A stretch of DNA of 21,708 nt, taken from contig JAFSFU010000185.1 in NCBI GenBank assembly GCA_017435025.1, positions 1 through 21,708 on the forward strand, read 5' to 3'. Position numbers and translations under genes: made by a program. Below, one piece after another: positions 1 through 8,109 of the stretch (position 1 is the stretch's first letter; every line of letters starts with the position of its first letter). The DNA is from Lachnospiraceae bacterium (GTDB lineage Bacteria > Bacillota_A > Clostridia > Lachnospirales > Lachnospiraceae). Under the pieces are notes generated by a model. That model did no database searches, was not told the origin of the DNA, and saw only the letters and a list, made by a program, of their open reading frames with translations.

Positions 1-1
1 A

Positions 2-904
2 TGGGGAGAGCATGTTCTCGCCGGTGACTATGATGTGGATGAACTGGTGGAAGAAATGCCCCATGCGATCAAGCATTTTTTGACTGAGAACCGTATGTTT
101 ACGAGCATTTTGGTTGGTACAGTCATCGTGTCACTGTTTATCAGTATGGCGATCAGTATCTTTGTTGTCCCGATCATTGAGGTCAGCAAAAACCGGTATT
201 ATATGGAAAGCCGTGTCCTTGATCGAGGTGCCGGTGTCGGTAAACTGATCTGGGGATTTAACCGCAATTATCTGAATATCGTCTGGACGATGTTTTTAAG
301 AGGATTTATCATTTTCCTCGGATCATTATGCTGTGGTATTCCGGGAATTTATGCGGCCTTCTGTTTCTATATGGTGCCGTATATTCTCGCGGAAAACCCG
401 GATATGAGAGCGACGGAGGCTTTGAGACTTTCCAATGAGATGATGAAGGGAAATAAATTTGGAGCATTTGTTCTGAGACTTTCGTTCTTTGGATGGATTC
501 TTCTTGCCTCATTTATCGGAGCGTTTACGTGCGGTTTAGGCACATTTTTAGTAATTCCGTACATTGAAGCTACAATGGCGGAACTTTATGCAGAACTTCG
601 TGAGCCGTTTGCTGGCGGCCTCAACGGATTTGGATATCCGGAATATGGCCCGTATGGTCCAGGACCGGAGCCGTACTATGGTGGACCGCAGAATGATTTT
701 GGACCACAGGATTCTTCCTATGTGAACTCTCAGGTTGTAGAACCGGAAATGAAGGAGCAGGAAGCACAAGAGTCCGGGTGGAGTTATGAGACACATGACC
801 GTGCGGCATCGGACCCAAATAAACATGTTCGTGGTTATTATCTGAACGGTGTGTTCTATCCGTATACAGAGGAAGAACTGAGAGCGATGGATGGCGATAA
901 ATAG
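2..904 (+). CDS. DUF975 family integral membrane protein (5' end missing)
   Basis: The frame is open to the left window edge, so the true start lies outside; a GTG at 35 is only an internal codon. The visible 300 codons contain several hydrophobic segments (around 107-175, 284-400 and 460-570). They match the DUF975 pattern: a helix-rich core, a conserved CGIPGIYAAFCFYMVPYILAE-like stretch with Asn-Pro just after it, a repeat-like block reading EALRLSNEMMKG, and a last pair of helices ending VIPYIEATMAELY. After the last helix comes a cytoplasmic-looking tail rich in Gly, Pro and Tyr, then an acidic stretch ending in YLNGVFYPYTEEEL. DUF975 proteins have no established function. The next gene starts 17 bp downstream, so the two are probably co-transcribed. 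Confident of the family, not of any role. Confidence 0.8.
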   Translation, partial: WGEHVLAGDYDVDELVEEMPHAIKHFLTENRMFTSILVGTVIVSLFISMAISIFVVPIIEVSKNRYYMESRVLDRGAGVGKLIWGFNRNYLNIVWTMFLRGFIIFLGSLCCGIPGIYAAFCFYMVPYILAENPDMRATEALRLSNEMMKGNKFGAFVLRLSFFGWILLASFIGAFTCGLGTFLVIPYIEATMAELYAELREPFAGGLNGFGYPEYGPYGPGPEPYYGGPQNDFGPQDSSYVNSQVVEPEMKEQEAQESGWSYETHDRAASDPNKHVRGYYLNGVFYPYTEEELRAMDGDK

Positions 905-921
905 GGAAGAGGGGAATTACA

Positions 922-1470
922 ATGGCAAAAGTATATGCATTTGTGGCAGACGGAATGGAAGAAGTGGAGTGTCTGGCAGTTTGTGATGTACTGCTTCGTG
1001 CAGGCGTAGATGTAAAATTGGTTTCTGTTATGGGAAGAAAAGATATTACCGGATCTCATGGGTTTAAGATAACGGCAGATACTGTATTTGAAGAGATCAC
1101 GGATGATGCGGATGTTCTGTTCCTGCCGGGAGGACTTCCGGGAACCACCAATCTGGCGGCACACGAAGGTCTGGCGGAAATGTTAAAATCTCATGCTGCC
1201 GCAGGAAAACGTCTTGCTGCAATTTGTGCGGCACCGAGTGTACTTGGCGGTCTCGGACTTGCAAAGGGACATAAAGTGACTTGTTTTCCGGGATGGGAAG
1301 ATAAGATGGAAGGTGCCGAATATACCGGTGCCTGTGTAGAGACCGATCGTCTTATCTCTACCGGACGCGGAATGGGCTGTTCCATTGACCTTGGTCTGGA
1401 GCTTGTAAAGCTTCTTGTGGATGAGAAAACATCTGCCGATTTAAAGGTGAAGATCCAGTACGAAAAATAA
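922..1470 (+). CDS. DJ-1/PfpI (ThiJ) family protein
   Basis: 182 residues, the usual length of a single-domain DJ-1 protein. It has the DJ-1 triad region: an acidic residue at E16 in MEEVE, the LPGGLPG turn near residues 68-74, and the nucleophile-elbow cysteine C102 in AICAAPSVLG. DJ-1 relatives act as cysteine-based stress proteins, deglycase/glyoxalase-like enzymes or chaperones, and which of these applies cannot be read from sequence. The fold is cytoplasmic with no signal peptide. The start has an AGAGGGGA ribosome site just upstream and sits 17 bp after the DUF975 gene. No strong terminator follows; the 182-bp gap to tig has a promoter instead. Bacterial members are often annotated YajL-like or '4-methyl-5(b-hydroxyethyl)-thiazole monophosphate biosynthesis'; that thiazole label is historical and should not be trusted. 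Confidence 0.9.
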   Translation: MAKVYAFVADGMEEVECLAVCDVLLRAGVDVKLVSVMGRKDITGSHGFKITADTVFEEITDDADVLFLPGGLPGTTNLAAHEGLAEMLKSHAAAGKRLAAICAAPSVLGGLGLAKGHKVTCFPGWEDKMEGAEYTGACVETDRLISTGRGMGCSIDLGLELVKLLVDEKTSADLKVKIQYEK

Positions 1471-1523
1471 GAGAATAAAATACTGGAAAACAATGGTTTT
1501 TTAGCGTTTTTCATAAAATAGTG

Positions 1524-1553
1524 CTGGCATTTCTAAAAGCGTTATGATATAAT
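1524..1553 (+). promoter_or_regulatory. Putative promoter of the tig-clpP-clpX-lon block
   Basis: A perfect -10 TATAAT lies at 1548-1553 and is preceded by TG at 1545-1546, giving an extended -10. The best -35 is CTGGCA at 1524-1529 (4 of 6 to TTGACA) with an 18-bp spacer. Transcription would begin near 1560, about 90 nt before the tig start. I see no HrcA (CIRCE) or CtsR operator in this region. Confidence 0.6.
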
Positions 1554-1566
1554 GCTAAATTGAAGT

Positions 1567-1591
1567 GTAACGCCCACAGACAGGGAGTTAC
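1567..1591 (+). promoter_or_regulatory. Inverted repeat in the tig leader
   Basis: GTAACGCCC (1567-1575) and GGGAGTTAC (1583-1591) pair at 8 of 9 positions around a 7-nt loop, ACAGACA. The repeat starts about 7 nt after the predicted transcription start. It could be a 5'-end stabilising hairpin of the mRNA or a repressor site just downstream of +1. No run of T follows, so it is not a terminator. Confidence 0.45.
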
Positions 1592-1652
1592 GATATTGCA
1601 CGGATATGATTTGGATGTCCGATACAGATATATTTAAGGAGGAACCAGTAAA

Positions 1653-2942
1653 ATGAATTTACAGGTAGAAAAGTTAGAGAAGAATACAGCGAAGCTTACA
1701 ATCGAAGTGCCGGCAGAGCAGTTTGACAAAGCGATCATGAACGCTTACAACAAGAACAAAGCAAAATTCAATATCCCGGGCTTCAGAAAAGGTAAAGCAC
1801 CGTTCCATATGATCAAGAAGATGTATGGTGTTGGCGTATTCTTCGAAGACGCTGCTAACGAAGTTATGGAAGCAACATACCCGGATGCTGCTAAGGAGAG
1901 CGGTCTTGAGATCGTTTCCCGTCCGACAGTCGACGTTGAGCAGATCGAAGAAGGCAAGAACTTCATCTACACAGCACTTGTAGCTGTTAAGCCGGAAGTT
2001 ACTCTCGGTGAGTACAAAGGCGTAGAAGTTCATAAGGTAAAAGCAGAAGTTACAGACGCAGACGTTGAGGCAGAACTCAACAGCGTAAGAGAGAAAAACT
2101 CCCGTCTGATCACAGTAGAAGACAGAGCAGTTGAAAACGGCGATATCGTTAAGATCGACTTCGACGGTTTCGTTGACGGCGAGAGATTCGACGGCGGCAA
2201 GAGCGAAGGTTTCCAGCTTACAATCGGTTCCCACACATTCATCGATACATTCGAAGAGCAGTTAATCGGCAAGAACATTGGTGAAGAAGTTGATGTAAAC
2301 GTTACATTCCCGGCTGAGTATCATGTTGCTGATCTTCAGAACAAGCCGGCTCTCTTTAAAGTTGTGATCCACGAGATCCAGGTGAAAGAACTTCCGGAGC
2401 TTGATGACGAGTTCGCAAGTGAAGTATCCGATTTCGATACAATGGAAGAGTACAAGAAAGACGTTGCTGAAAAGCTCTTAGCTGAGAAGCAGTCCTTCGC
2501 TGCAACACAGAACGAGAACAACGTTGTAGATAAAGTTGTTGCAAACGCTACAATGGAGATTCCGGAAATGATGCTTGCTGAAGAAGCTGATATGATGGTA
2601 AGAGATTACGCTCGCAGAATGCAGAGTCAGGGCTTCTCTATCGAGCAGTACATGCAGATCACAGGTATGACAACAGAGAAACTTGCAGAAGAGTTCAAGC
2701 CGCAGGCTGAGAAGAGAATCCAGACAAGACTGGTTCTTGAGGCAGTTGTTAAGGCAGAGAACATCGTTGCAAGCGATGAGACAGTAGAAGCTGAGTTCAA
2801 GAAGATGGCTGAAGCTTACAAGATGGAAGTTGAGCAGATCAAGGGTCTCTTCGACGAGGATCAGCTTGCTCAGATGAAGGAAGATCTTGCTGTTCAGGAG
2901 GCAATTGATTTCCTTGTAGCAGAAGCAAAATTAGTTGACTAA
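1653..2942 (+). CDS. tig: Trigger factor (ribosome-associated chaperone, peptidyl-prolyl isomerase)
   Basis: 429 residues, normal family length. The ribosome-binding signature GFRKGKAP is at residues 43-50 in the N-terminal domain, which docks at protein L23 at the exit tunnel in the known family. An FKBP-like isomerase domain follows from about residue 160 (NGDIVKIDFDGF) to about 245, then the helical C-terminal chaperone arms. The ribosome site AAGGAGG at 1636-1642 fixes the ATG. Codon use is clearly different from the later operons, with very frequent AAC, ATC, TTC and GAC codons, as expected for a highly expressed gene. It stands immediately upstream of clpP-clpX, the widespread order that couples folding of new chains to degradation. 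Confidence 0.97.
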   Translation: MNLQVEKLEKNTAKLTIEVPAEQFDKAIMNAYNKNKAKFNIPGFRKGKAPFHMIKKMYGVGVFFEDAANEVMEATYPDAAKESGLEIVSRPTVDVEQIEEGKNFIYTALVAVKPEVTLGEYKGVEVHKVKAEVTDADVEAELNSVREKNSRLITVEDRAVENGDIVKIDFDGFVDGERFDGGKSEGFQLTIGSHTFIDTFEEQLIGKNIGEEVDVNVTFPAEYHVADLQNKPALFKVVIHEIQVKELPELDDEFASEVSDFDTMEEYKKDVAEKLLAEKQSFAATQNENNVVDKVVANATMEIPEMMLAEEADMMVRDYARRMQSQGFSIEQYMQITGMTTEKLAEEFKPQAEKRIQTRLVLEAVVKAENIVASDETVEAEFKKMAEAYKMEVEQIKGLFDEDQLAQMKEDLAVQEAIDFLVAEAKLVD

Positions 2943-2970
2943 TTTTAGTCAGTAACTGAAGAGAAAATCA

Positions 2971-3013
2971 ACAGGGGGGTTGTTGTGGGGATCATTCTAC
3001 GGCAATCCCCTGT
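2971..3013 (+). promoter_or_regulatory. Mutually exclusive stem-loops between tig and clpP
   Basis: The strand CCCCTGT (3007-3013) is perfectly complementary to ACAGGGG (2971-2977). The overlapping strand ATCCCC (3005-3010) is perfectly complementary to the nearer GGGGAT (2987-2992). Both stems need the same C-run, so only one can form at a time. There is no T-tract behind either, so these are not classical terminators. They may mark an RNA processing point or tune clpP expression relative to tig. Confidence 0.45.
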
Positions 3014-3042
3014 CAAGTATTAGGAATGCAGGAGGAAATAAT

Positions 3043-3624
3043 ATGAGTTTAGTACCTTATGTACTGGAATCCACCAGCAGAGGTGAGCGTACCTATGATA
3101 TTTATTCCAGACTTTTAAAAGATCGTATCATTTTCCTTGGTGAAGAAGTAAATGATGTGACTGCCAGTCTGGTTGTGGCACAGCTTTTGTTCCTGGAGTC
3201 TGAGGATCCGAATAAGGACATTAACCTGTATATCAACAGCCCGGGTGGTTCTGTGACAGCTGGTATGGCCATTTATGATACTATGAATTACATCAAATGC
3301 GATGTATGTACGACATGTATCGGCATGGCAGCCAGCATGGGGGCATTTCTTCTTTCCGGCGGTGCAAAGGGCAAACGTTTTGCACTCCCGAATGCAGAGA
3401 TTATGATTCACCAGCCGTCTGGCGGTGCTCAGGGTCAGGCAACAGATATCAATATCGTTGCAGAGCACATATTAAAGACAAAGAAAAAACTCAATACGAT
3501 CATGGCTGCCAACACCGGTCAGCCGATCGAGGTGATTGAGAGAGATACAGAGCGTGACAATTATATGTCCGCAGAGGAAGCGATGGCGTATGGTCTGATC
3601 GACCGCGTTATCACAGGACATTAA
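3043..3624 (+). CDS. clpP: ATP-dependent Clp protease proteolytic subunit ClpP
   Basis: 193 residues, standard ClpP length. The Ser-His-Asp triad is complete at S98 (GMAASMGAF), H123 (IMIHQP) and D172 (ERDTERD), the same numbers as in well-studied ClpP. The substrate-groove motif [11 protein letters not shown] is at about 64-74. ClpP forms a double heptameric barrel and degrades proteins unfolded by ClpX, which is the next gene (20-bp gap). The start is the ATG preceded by GCAGGAGG at 3028-3035; a longer in-frame reading beginning at 2980 would run through the intercistronic hairpin, lacks a ribosome site and is rejected. No propeptide extension is seen. Confidence 0.97.
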   Translation: MSLVPYVLESTSRGERTYDIYSRLLKDRIIFLGEEVNDVTASLVVAQLLFLESEDPNKDINLYINSPGGSVTAGMAIYDTMNYIKCDVCTTCIGMAASMGAFLLSGGAKGKRFALPNAEIMIHQPSGGAQGQATDINIVAEHILKTKKKLNTIMAANTGQPIEVIERDTERDNYMSAEEAMAYGLIDRVITGH

Positions 3625-3644
3625 TTATTGAGTGAGGTGCAGAC

Positions 3645-4949
3645 ATGCCAATGAGACCAGAGGACAAAATCAGATGTTCCTTCTGTGGACGAAGCCAGGA
3701 TCAGGTGAGAAAGCTGATCTCCGGCGGTGGAGACATCTATATCTGCGATGAGTGTGTACAGCTCTGCAGCGAGATCCTGGATGAGGAGCTTGGTCCGGAT
3801 GACGAGATGTCTTCCGATTTCTCCGGTATTAATTTGTTAAAACCGAAGGAGATCAAAGAATTTCTGGATGATTATGTCATTGGACAGGACGAGGCAAAGA
3901 AAGTTCTGTCTGTGGCTGTTTACAATCACTACAAAAGAATTACTTCCAAGATGGAGAGTGATATCGAGCTTCAGAAGAGCAATATTCTGATGCTGGGTCC
4001 AACCGGTTCCGGTAAGACCTATTTAGCCCAGACGCTTGCGAAGTTATTGAATGTACCGTTTGCGATCGCGGATGCAACAACGCTGACAGAAGCCGGTTAT
4101 GTGGGTGAGGACGTTGAAAATATTCTCCTGAAGCTGATCCAGGCAGCAGATAACGATGTGAGCCGTGCGGAGTATGGTATCATCTATATCGATGAGATTG
4201 ATAAGATCACAAAGAAATCTGAAAACGTATCCATCACAAGAGACGTATCCGGCGAAGGTGTTCAGCAGGCGCTCTTAAAGATTCTGGAAGGTACGGTTGC
4301 AAGCGTTCCGCCGCAGGGCGGAAGAAAGCATCCGCAGCAGGAGCTGATCCAGATTGATACAACCAATATTCTGTTCATCTGCGGTGGTGCGTTTGATGGA
4401 TTGGAGCGCATTATCGAATCGCGTCTGGAGACATCCTCCATCGGTTTTGGAGCTAATATTTCAGATAAAAAGAACAAAGATATCAGCAAGCTGCTGAAGC
4501 AGGTAATGCCGCAGGATCTGACCAAGTTTGGTTTGATTCCGGAGTTCGTTGGCCGAGTTCCGATGATGGTATCTTTGGATCTCCTGGATGAGGCAGCATT
4601 GGTGAGAATTCTTACAGAGCCGAAGAATGCGATCACAAAACAGTACCAGAAACTGTTCGAGCTGGATGATGTGAAACTGGAATTTACAGAGGAAGCAGTC
4701 GAGGCGATCGCCCATATGGCAGTGGAGCGTAAGACCGGCGCCAGAGGTTTAAGAGCCATCATGGAATCTGTCATGATGGATATGATGTATGAAATCCCGT
4801 CTGATTCCAGTATTGGAATCTGTACCGTGACGAAGGATGCAGTGGACGGCAATGCGGAGCCGGAGATCGTGTACCGCGATGTAGCTGTTCCAAGGAAGAC
4901 TCTTGGTAACAGCAGAGCAAAGAGAGAAAATAAGGGTGAAATTGCTTAA
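3645..4949 (+). CDS. clpX: ATP-dependent Clp protease ATP-binding subunit ClpX
   Basis: 434 residues. The N-terminal zinc-binding domain has C11, C14, C34 and C37. The AAA+ module has Walker A GPTGSGKT (118-125), pore loop GYVG (151-154), Walker [10 protein letters not shown] (179-187), an RKH loop near residues 227-229, and the sensor-2 motif GARGLRAI. The ClpP-docking tripeptide IGF is at 266-268 (SSIGFGA), so this protein is equipped to dock on the ClpP encoded just upstream. It unfolds tagged substrates and threads them into ClpP. The ribosome site is a GAGGTG-like sequence. The C-terminal end is slightly extended and basic. A G/C-rich hairpin lies between this gene and lon. Confidence 0.97.
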   Translation: MPMRPEDKIRCSFCGRSQDQVRKLISGGGDIYICDECVQLCSEILDEELGPDDEMSSDFSGINLLKPKEIKEFLDDYVIGQDEAKKVLSVAVYNHYKRITSKMESDIELQKSNILMLGPTGSGKTYLAQTLAKLLNVPFAIADATTLTEAGYVGEDVENILLKLIQAADNDVSRAEYGIIYIDEIDKITKKSENVSITRDVSGEGVQQALLKILEGTVASVPPQGGRKHPQQELIQIDTTNILFICGGAFDGLERIIESRLETSSIGFGANISDKKNKDISKLLKQVMPQDLTKFGLIPEFVGRVPMMVSLDLLDEAALVRILTEPKNAITKQYQKLFELDDVKLEFTEEAVEAIAHMAVERKTGARGLRAIMESVMMDMMYEIPSDSSIGICTVTKDAVDGNAEPEIVYRDVAVPRKTLGNSRAKRENKGEIA

Positions 4950-4989
4950 ACGATTTCACATAGTTGTTTTTCGAATTTAAAAGATATGG

Positions 4990-5029
4990 ATGGGCTGCTG
5001 CAAAGCGAATTGGTTTTACAGCGGCCCAT
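4990..5029 (+). promoter_or_regulatory. Intercistronic hairpin clpX/lon
   Basis: Arms ATGGGCTGCTG (4990-5000) and CAGCGGCCCAT (5019-5029) pair over 11 bp with one G-U wobble, with an 18-nt loop that can extend the stem by a few A-T pairs. It is followed only by TGTT, too short a T-run for a strong terminator. It is probably a partial terminator (attenuator) or processing site lowering read-through into lon; lon has a good ribosome site 10 bp further on. Confidence 0.55.
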
Positions 5030-5052
5030 TGTTAAGTCAAAGGAGAAAATTC

Positions 5053-7368
5053 ATGGAAGAAAAACTTATGACACTTCCTGCTATCGCGCTTCGCGGTTTT
5101 GCGGTTCTTCCGGAAATGATCCAGCATTTCGACATTAGCAGAGAACGGTCTATCAGTGCCGTAGAAAACGCGATGGTCGACAATCAGAAAGTCTTTCTGG
5201 TAACACAGAGGGACCCGGAGGAAGAGGTTCCGGGGGAAGATGATCTTTACCAGATCGGTACCATAGCAAAGATCAAACAGCTGGTGAAGATGCCGGGTGG
5301 AATGATCCGTGTGATGGTGGAAGGACAGACCCGTGCAGAGTTACTGGCGGTTGTGGATGATGACCCATACTTAAAGGTTGAAGTAGAGGAATCTCCGTTA
5401 AAAGAAGAGCAGTTTAACGACACGGTAAAGGAAGCAATGAGCCGTGTGGTAAAAGATAAGCTGGAGGAGTTTGGAAATGCAAATCCGAAGTCTGTAAAAG
5501 ATTTTATGGGCGGACTTCTGGTGTTAGATGATCTGGAAGAGCTCCTTATGCGTACGGCAGGACAGTTTCCTTGGGACTTTAAAGTTCGACAGGAACTTTT
5601 GGAGTGTGGGTATATCAGCCACTTATACGAGAGGGTTGTCTACCATCTGATGCGTGAGATCGAGATTTTGAAGATCAAGCGTGACTATCAGGTGAAAGTG
5701 AAAACTGCGATCGACAAGAATCAGAGAGAATATGTTCTGCGTGAGGAGATGCGTGTGATTCAGGAGGAACTGGGCGAAGAATTCACCGGTTCCGATGCAG
5801 ATACATACCTTGCACAGCTGGAAAAACTCCATGCGGATAAGGAAGTAAAAGAAAAGATTAAGAAGGAAATTTTACGGTTCAAGGTGATGCCGGGCGCAAG
5901 TCAGGAAGCCAATGTGCTGCGTTCTTATATTGAAACGGTCATGGAAATGCCGTGGAGAAAGATGTCCAAGGACAACAACGACATCAAATTTGCCAAGGAA
6001 GTTTTAGAAGAAGACCATTATGGTCTTGAGAAGGTAAAAGAGCGTGTGCTGGAATATCTGGCAGTTCGCCTTCTCACAAAAAAGGGTCAGACACCGATCA
6101 TTTGTCTTGTGGGACCTCCTGGAACCGGCAAGACCTCCGTTGCAAGGTCGGTTGCTCGTGCACTGAACAAGAAGTATGTCCGTATCAGCCTTGGCGGTGT
6201 TCACGATGAAGCAGAAATTCGTGGTCACAGAAAAACATACGTGGGTTCCATGCCGGGCCGCATTGCGGAGGCGATGCGTCAGGCAGGTGTTGCAAACCCG
6301 CTGATGCTTCTTGATGAGGTGGATAAAGTTTCCAGTGACTATAAGGGTGATGTCTCGTCAGCTCTTTTGGAAGTTCTGGATGGTGAACAAAATGTGAAGT
6401 TCCGCGATCACTATGTGGAAATTCCGCTGGATCTGTCTAATGTATTATTTATTGCAACTGCCAATACGACACAGACCATTCCGAAGCCGCTCCTTGATCG
6501 TATGGAAGTGATCGAGGTATCCAGCTATACAGAAAATGAGAAATTCCATATTGCAAAGAAATATCTGCTTCCGAAGCAGTTAGAGAGAAATGGTCTTTCT
6601 GAAGGCAAGCTGGTGGTAAGCGATAAAGCACTTGAAAAAGTCATCCACAACTACACGAGAGAGGCCGGTGTTCGTAATCTGGAACGCCGTATCGGTGAGC
6701 TTTGCAGAAAAGCTGCATGGGAATTCCTGGAGAAGGATAAAGCGGTAGTTCGTGTGACAGAAGGAAATCTGGAAAAATATCTTGGCAAAGAAAAGGTAAC
6801 CTTTGAGAATGCCAATGAAGAAGATGAGATCGGTATTGTTCGCGGTCTCGCATGGACAAGTGTTGGCGGTGATACCCTTCAGATTGAAGTGAATGTGATG
6901 CCGGGTACCGGTAAAATGGTTATGACCGGTCAGATGGGTGATGTTATGAAAGAATCTGCCCAGATTGCATTGACTTACGTGCGTTCGGTCAGTGAACAGT
7001 ATCAGATCGATCGAGAGTATTTCGAAAAACATGATATCCATCTTCATATTCCGGAGGGAGCAGTCCCGAAGGACGGCCCGTCTGCCGGAATCACCATGGC
7101 AACCGCCATGCTTTCTGCTGTGACCGAAAAAAAGGTTCGCGCAGATGTGGCTATGACTGGTGAGGTGACCTTGCGAGGCCGTGTGCTGCCAATCGGTGGC
7201 CTGAAAGAGAAGACTCTGGCAGCAAGAATGGCCCGCATCCAAAAGGTACTGGTTCCAGAGAAGAATCGTGCCGATATGGCTGAGATTTCAAAGGAGATCA
7301 CCAAGGGAATGGAAATTGTGTTTGTGAAGACCATGGAAGATGTTGTGCGCGAGGCGTTTGCAGAATAG
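5053..7368 (+). CDS. lon: Endopeptidase La (ATP-dependent Lon protease)
   Basis: 771 residues. The order is an N-terminal LON substrate-binding domain (about 1-205), a helical linker, an AAA+ domain with Walker A GPPGTGKT (354-361) and Walker B LMLLDEVDK (417-425), and a C-terminal protease domain with the Ser-Lys dyad S677 (PKDGPSAGITMA) and K720 (GGLKEKTLAA). The S-to-K spacing of 43 is the canonical one. Lon degrades misfolded and regulatory proteins in the cytosol as a hexamer. The start is the ATG preceded by AAAGGAGAAAA; an in-frame upstream extension from 4990 would be encoded by the hairpin and is rejected. The next gene, engB, begins 32 bp later, and the Lon-EngB neighbourhood is common in Firmicutes. 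Confidence 0.97.
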   Translation: MEEKLMTLPAIALRGFAVLPEMIQHFDISRERSISAVENAMVDNQKVFLVTQRDPEEEVPGEDDLYQIGTIAKIKQLVKMPGGMIRVMVEGQTRAELLAVVDDDPYLKVEVEESPLKEEQFNDTVKEAMSRVVKDKLEEFGNANPKSVKDFMGGLLVLDDLEELLMRTAGQFPWDFKVRQELLECGYISHLYERVVYHLMREIEILKIKRDYQVKVKTAIDKNQREYVLREEMRVIQEELGEEFTGSDADTYLAQLEKLHADKEVKEKIKKEILRFKVMPGASQEANVLRSYIETVMEMPWRKMSKDNNDIKFAKEVLEEDHYGLEKVKERVLEYLAVRLLTKKGQTPIICLVGPPGTGKTSVARSVARALNKKYVRISLGGVHDEAEIRGHRKTYVGSMPGRIAEAMRQAGVANPLMLLDEVDKVSSDYKGDVSSALLEVLDGEQNVKFRDHYVEIPLDLSNVLFIATANTTQTIPKPLLDRMEVIEVSSYTENEKFHIAKKYLLPKQLERNGLSEGKLVVSDKALEKVIHNYTREAGVRNLERRIGELCRKAAWEFLEKDKAVVRVTEGNLEKYLGKEKVTFENANEEDEIGIVRGLAWTSVGGDTLQIEVNVMPGTGKMVMTGQMGDVMKESAQIALTYVRSVSEQYQIDREYFEKHDIHLHIPEGAVPKDGPSAGITMATAMLSAVTEKKVRADVAMTGEVTLRGRVLPIGGLKEKTLAARMARIQKVLVPEKNRADMAEISKEITKGMEIVFVKTMEDVVREAFAE

Positions 7369-7400
7369 GCGTTGTCTCGGTTCATAGATTGGAGGAAACC

Positions 7401-8030
7401 ATGATCATTAAAAATGTAGCATTGGAAACCGTATGTGGTATTACCAGCACACTGCCGGAGAATACAAAGCCGGAGTTTGCGTTTGCCGGTAAATCAAATG
7501 TTGGCAAGTCTTCTTTGATCAACGCATTGATGAATCGTAAGGCGTTGGCAAGAACATCAGCGCAGCCGGGTAAGACACAGACGATCAACTTTTATAATAT
7601 CAATGATGATCTGTACTATGTGGACCTTCCGGGTTATGGATATGCAAAGGTGTCGCAGGCGGAGAAAGAGAAGTGGGGAAAGATGATCGAAAACTATCTC
7701 CACAAGTCGGCGATGTTAAAGTGTGTATTCCTGTTGGTGGATATCCGCCACGAACCGTCTGCCAATGATAAGATGATGTATGATTGGATGGTTTACAATG
7801 GATTCCGTCCGGTCATCATTGCTACAAAACTGGATAAGATCAATAGAAGTCAGATTCAGAAACATGTGAAGATGATTCGTACCGGTCTCGGTATGGAAAA
7901 ATCTGATATTATTCTTCCATTCTCTGCGCAGACCAAGCAGGGCCGTGAGGAAATCTGGGATTTGATTGAAAAGATCGCATCCGGTGCGATGGATGAAGAG
8001 GCTGATGAAGCAGCTCCGGGAAATGTATAA
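7401..8030 (+). CDS. engB: Ribosome biogenesis GTP-binding protein EngB (YsxC/YihA)
   Basis: 209 residues. GTPase motifs are in order: G1 GKSNVGKS (30-37), the G2 Thr region around 59-61 (PGKTQTINFY), G3 DLPGYGYA (75-82), G4 TKLD (142-145) and G5 FSAQT (174-178). The PGYGYA switch is diagnostic of the EngB branch of the TRAFAC GTPases. The protein acts in late assembly of the 50S subunit and is usually essential. The start ATG has GGAGG at 7391-7395; an in-frame ATG 12 bp upstream lies before that site and is rejected. The C-terminal tail is acidic. The gene is the last of the quality-control block and is closed by the strong hairpin terminator downstream. Confidence 0.96.
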   Translation: MIIKNVALETVCGITSTLPENTKPEFAFAGKSNVGKSSLINALMNRKALARTSAQPGKTQTINFYNINDDLYYVDLPGYGYAKVSQAEKEKWGKMIENYLHKSAMLKCVFLLVDIRHEPSANDKMMYDWMVYNGFRPVIIATKLDKINRSQIQKHVKMIRTGLGMEKSDIILPFSAQTKQGREEIWDLIEKIASGAMDEEADEAAPGNV

Positions 8031-8061
8031 AATTAAGATAAAAACTGTAATAGACAGCTAA

Positions 8062-8109
8062 AAAGAAATGCTACGCGGTTACCTTTCGGGGCCAGCGTAG
8101 CATTTCTTT
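8062..8109. terminator. Bidirectional rho-independent terminator
   Basis: Arms AAAGAAATGCTACGC (8062-8076) and GCGTAGCATTTCTTT (8095-8109) are perfectly complementary over 15 bp, with an 18-nt loop. The A-run on one side and T-run on the other allow termination in both directions. It lies between convergent genes, and its right arm covers the first two bases of the amidohydrolase stop codon (complement of 8108-8110). Confidence 0.92.

Noticed and set aside
1471..1652. HrcA (CIRCE) or CtsR operator before tig
   Set aside because: Neither the TTAGCACTC-type repeat nor tandem GGTCAAA boxes are present.
1674..2234. A 186-codon - strand frame opposite tig
   Set aside because: It mirrors the strongly biased tig codons, is full of Cys/Phe/Val as expected of an antisense artefact, and has no start signals.
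2980..3042. An upstream start that would lengthen ClpP by 21 residues
   Set aside because: The extension crosses the intercistronic stems, lacks a ribosome site and does not resemble a ClpP N-terminus; GCAGGAGG directly precedes the ATG at 3043.
4990..5052. An upstream ATG that would lengthen Lon by 21 residues
   Set aside because: It falls within the hairpin and has no ribosome site; AAAGGAGAAAA precedes the ATG at 5053.
6580..7242. A 220-codon open frame on the - strand inside lon
   Set aside because: It lies wholly opposite the protease domain of lon, has no ribosome site or recognisable domain, and its composition is what the codon bias of lon gives in antisense.
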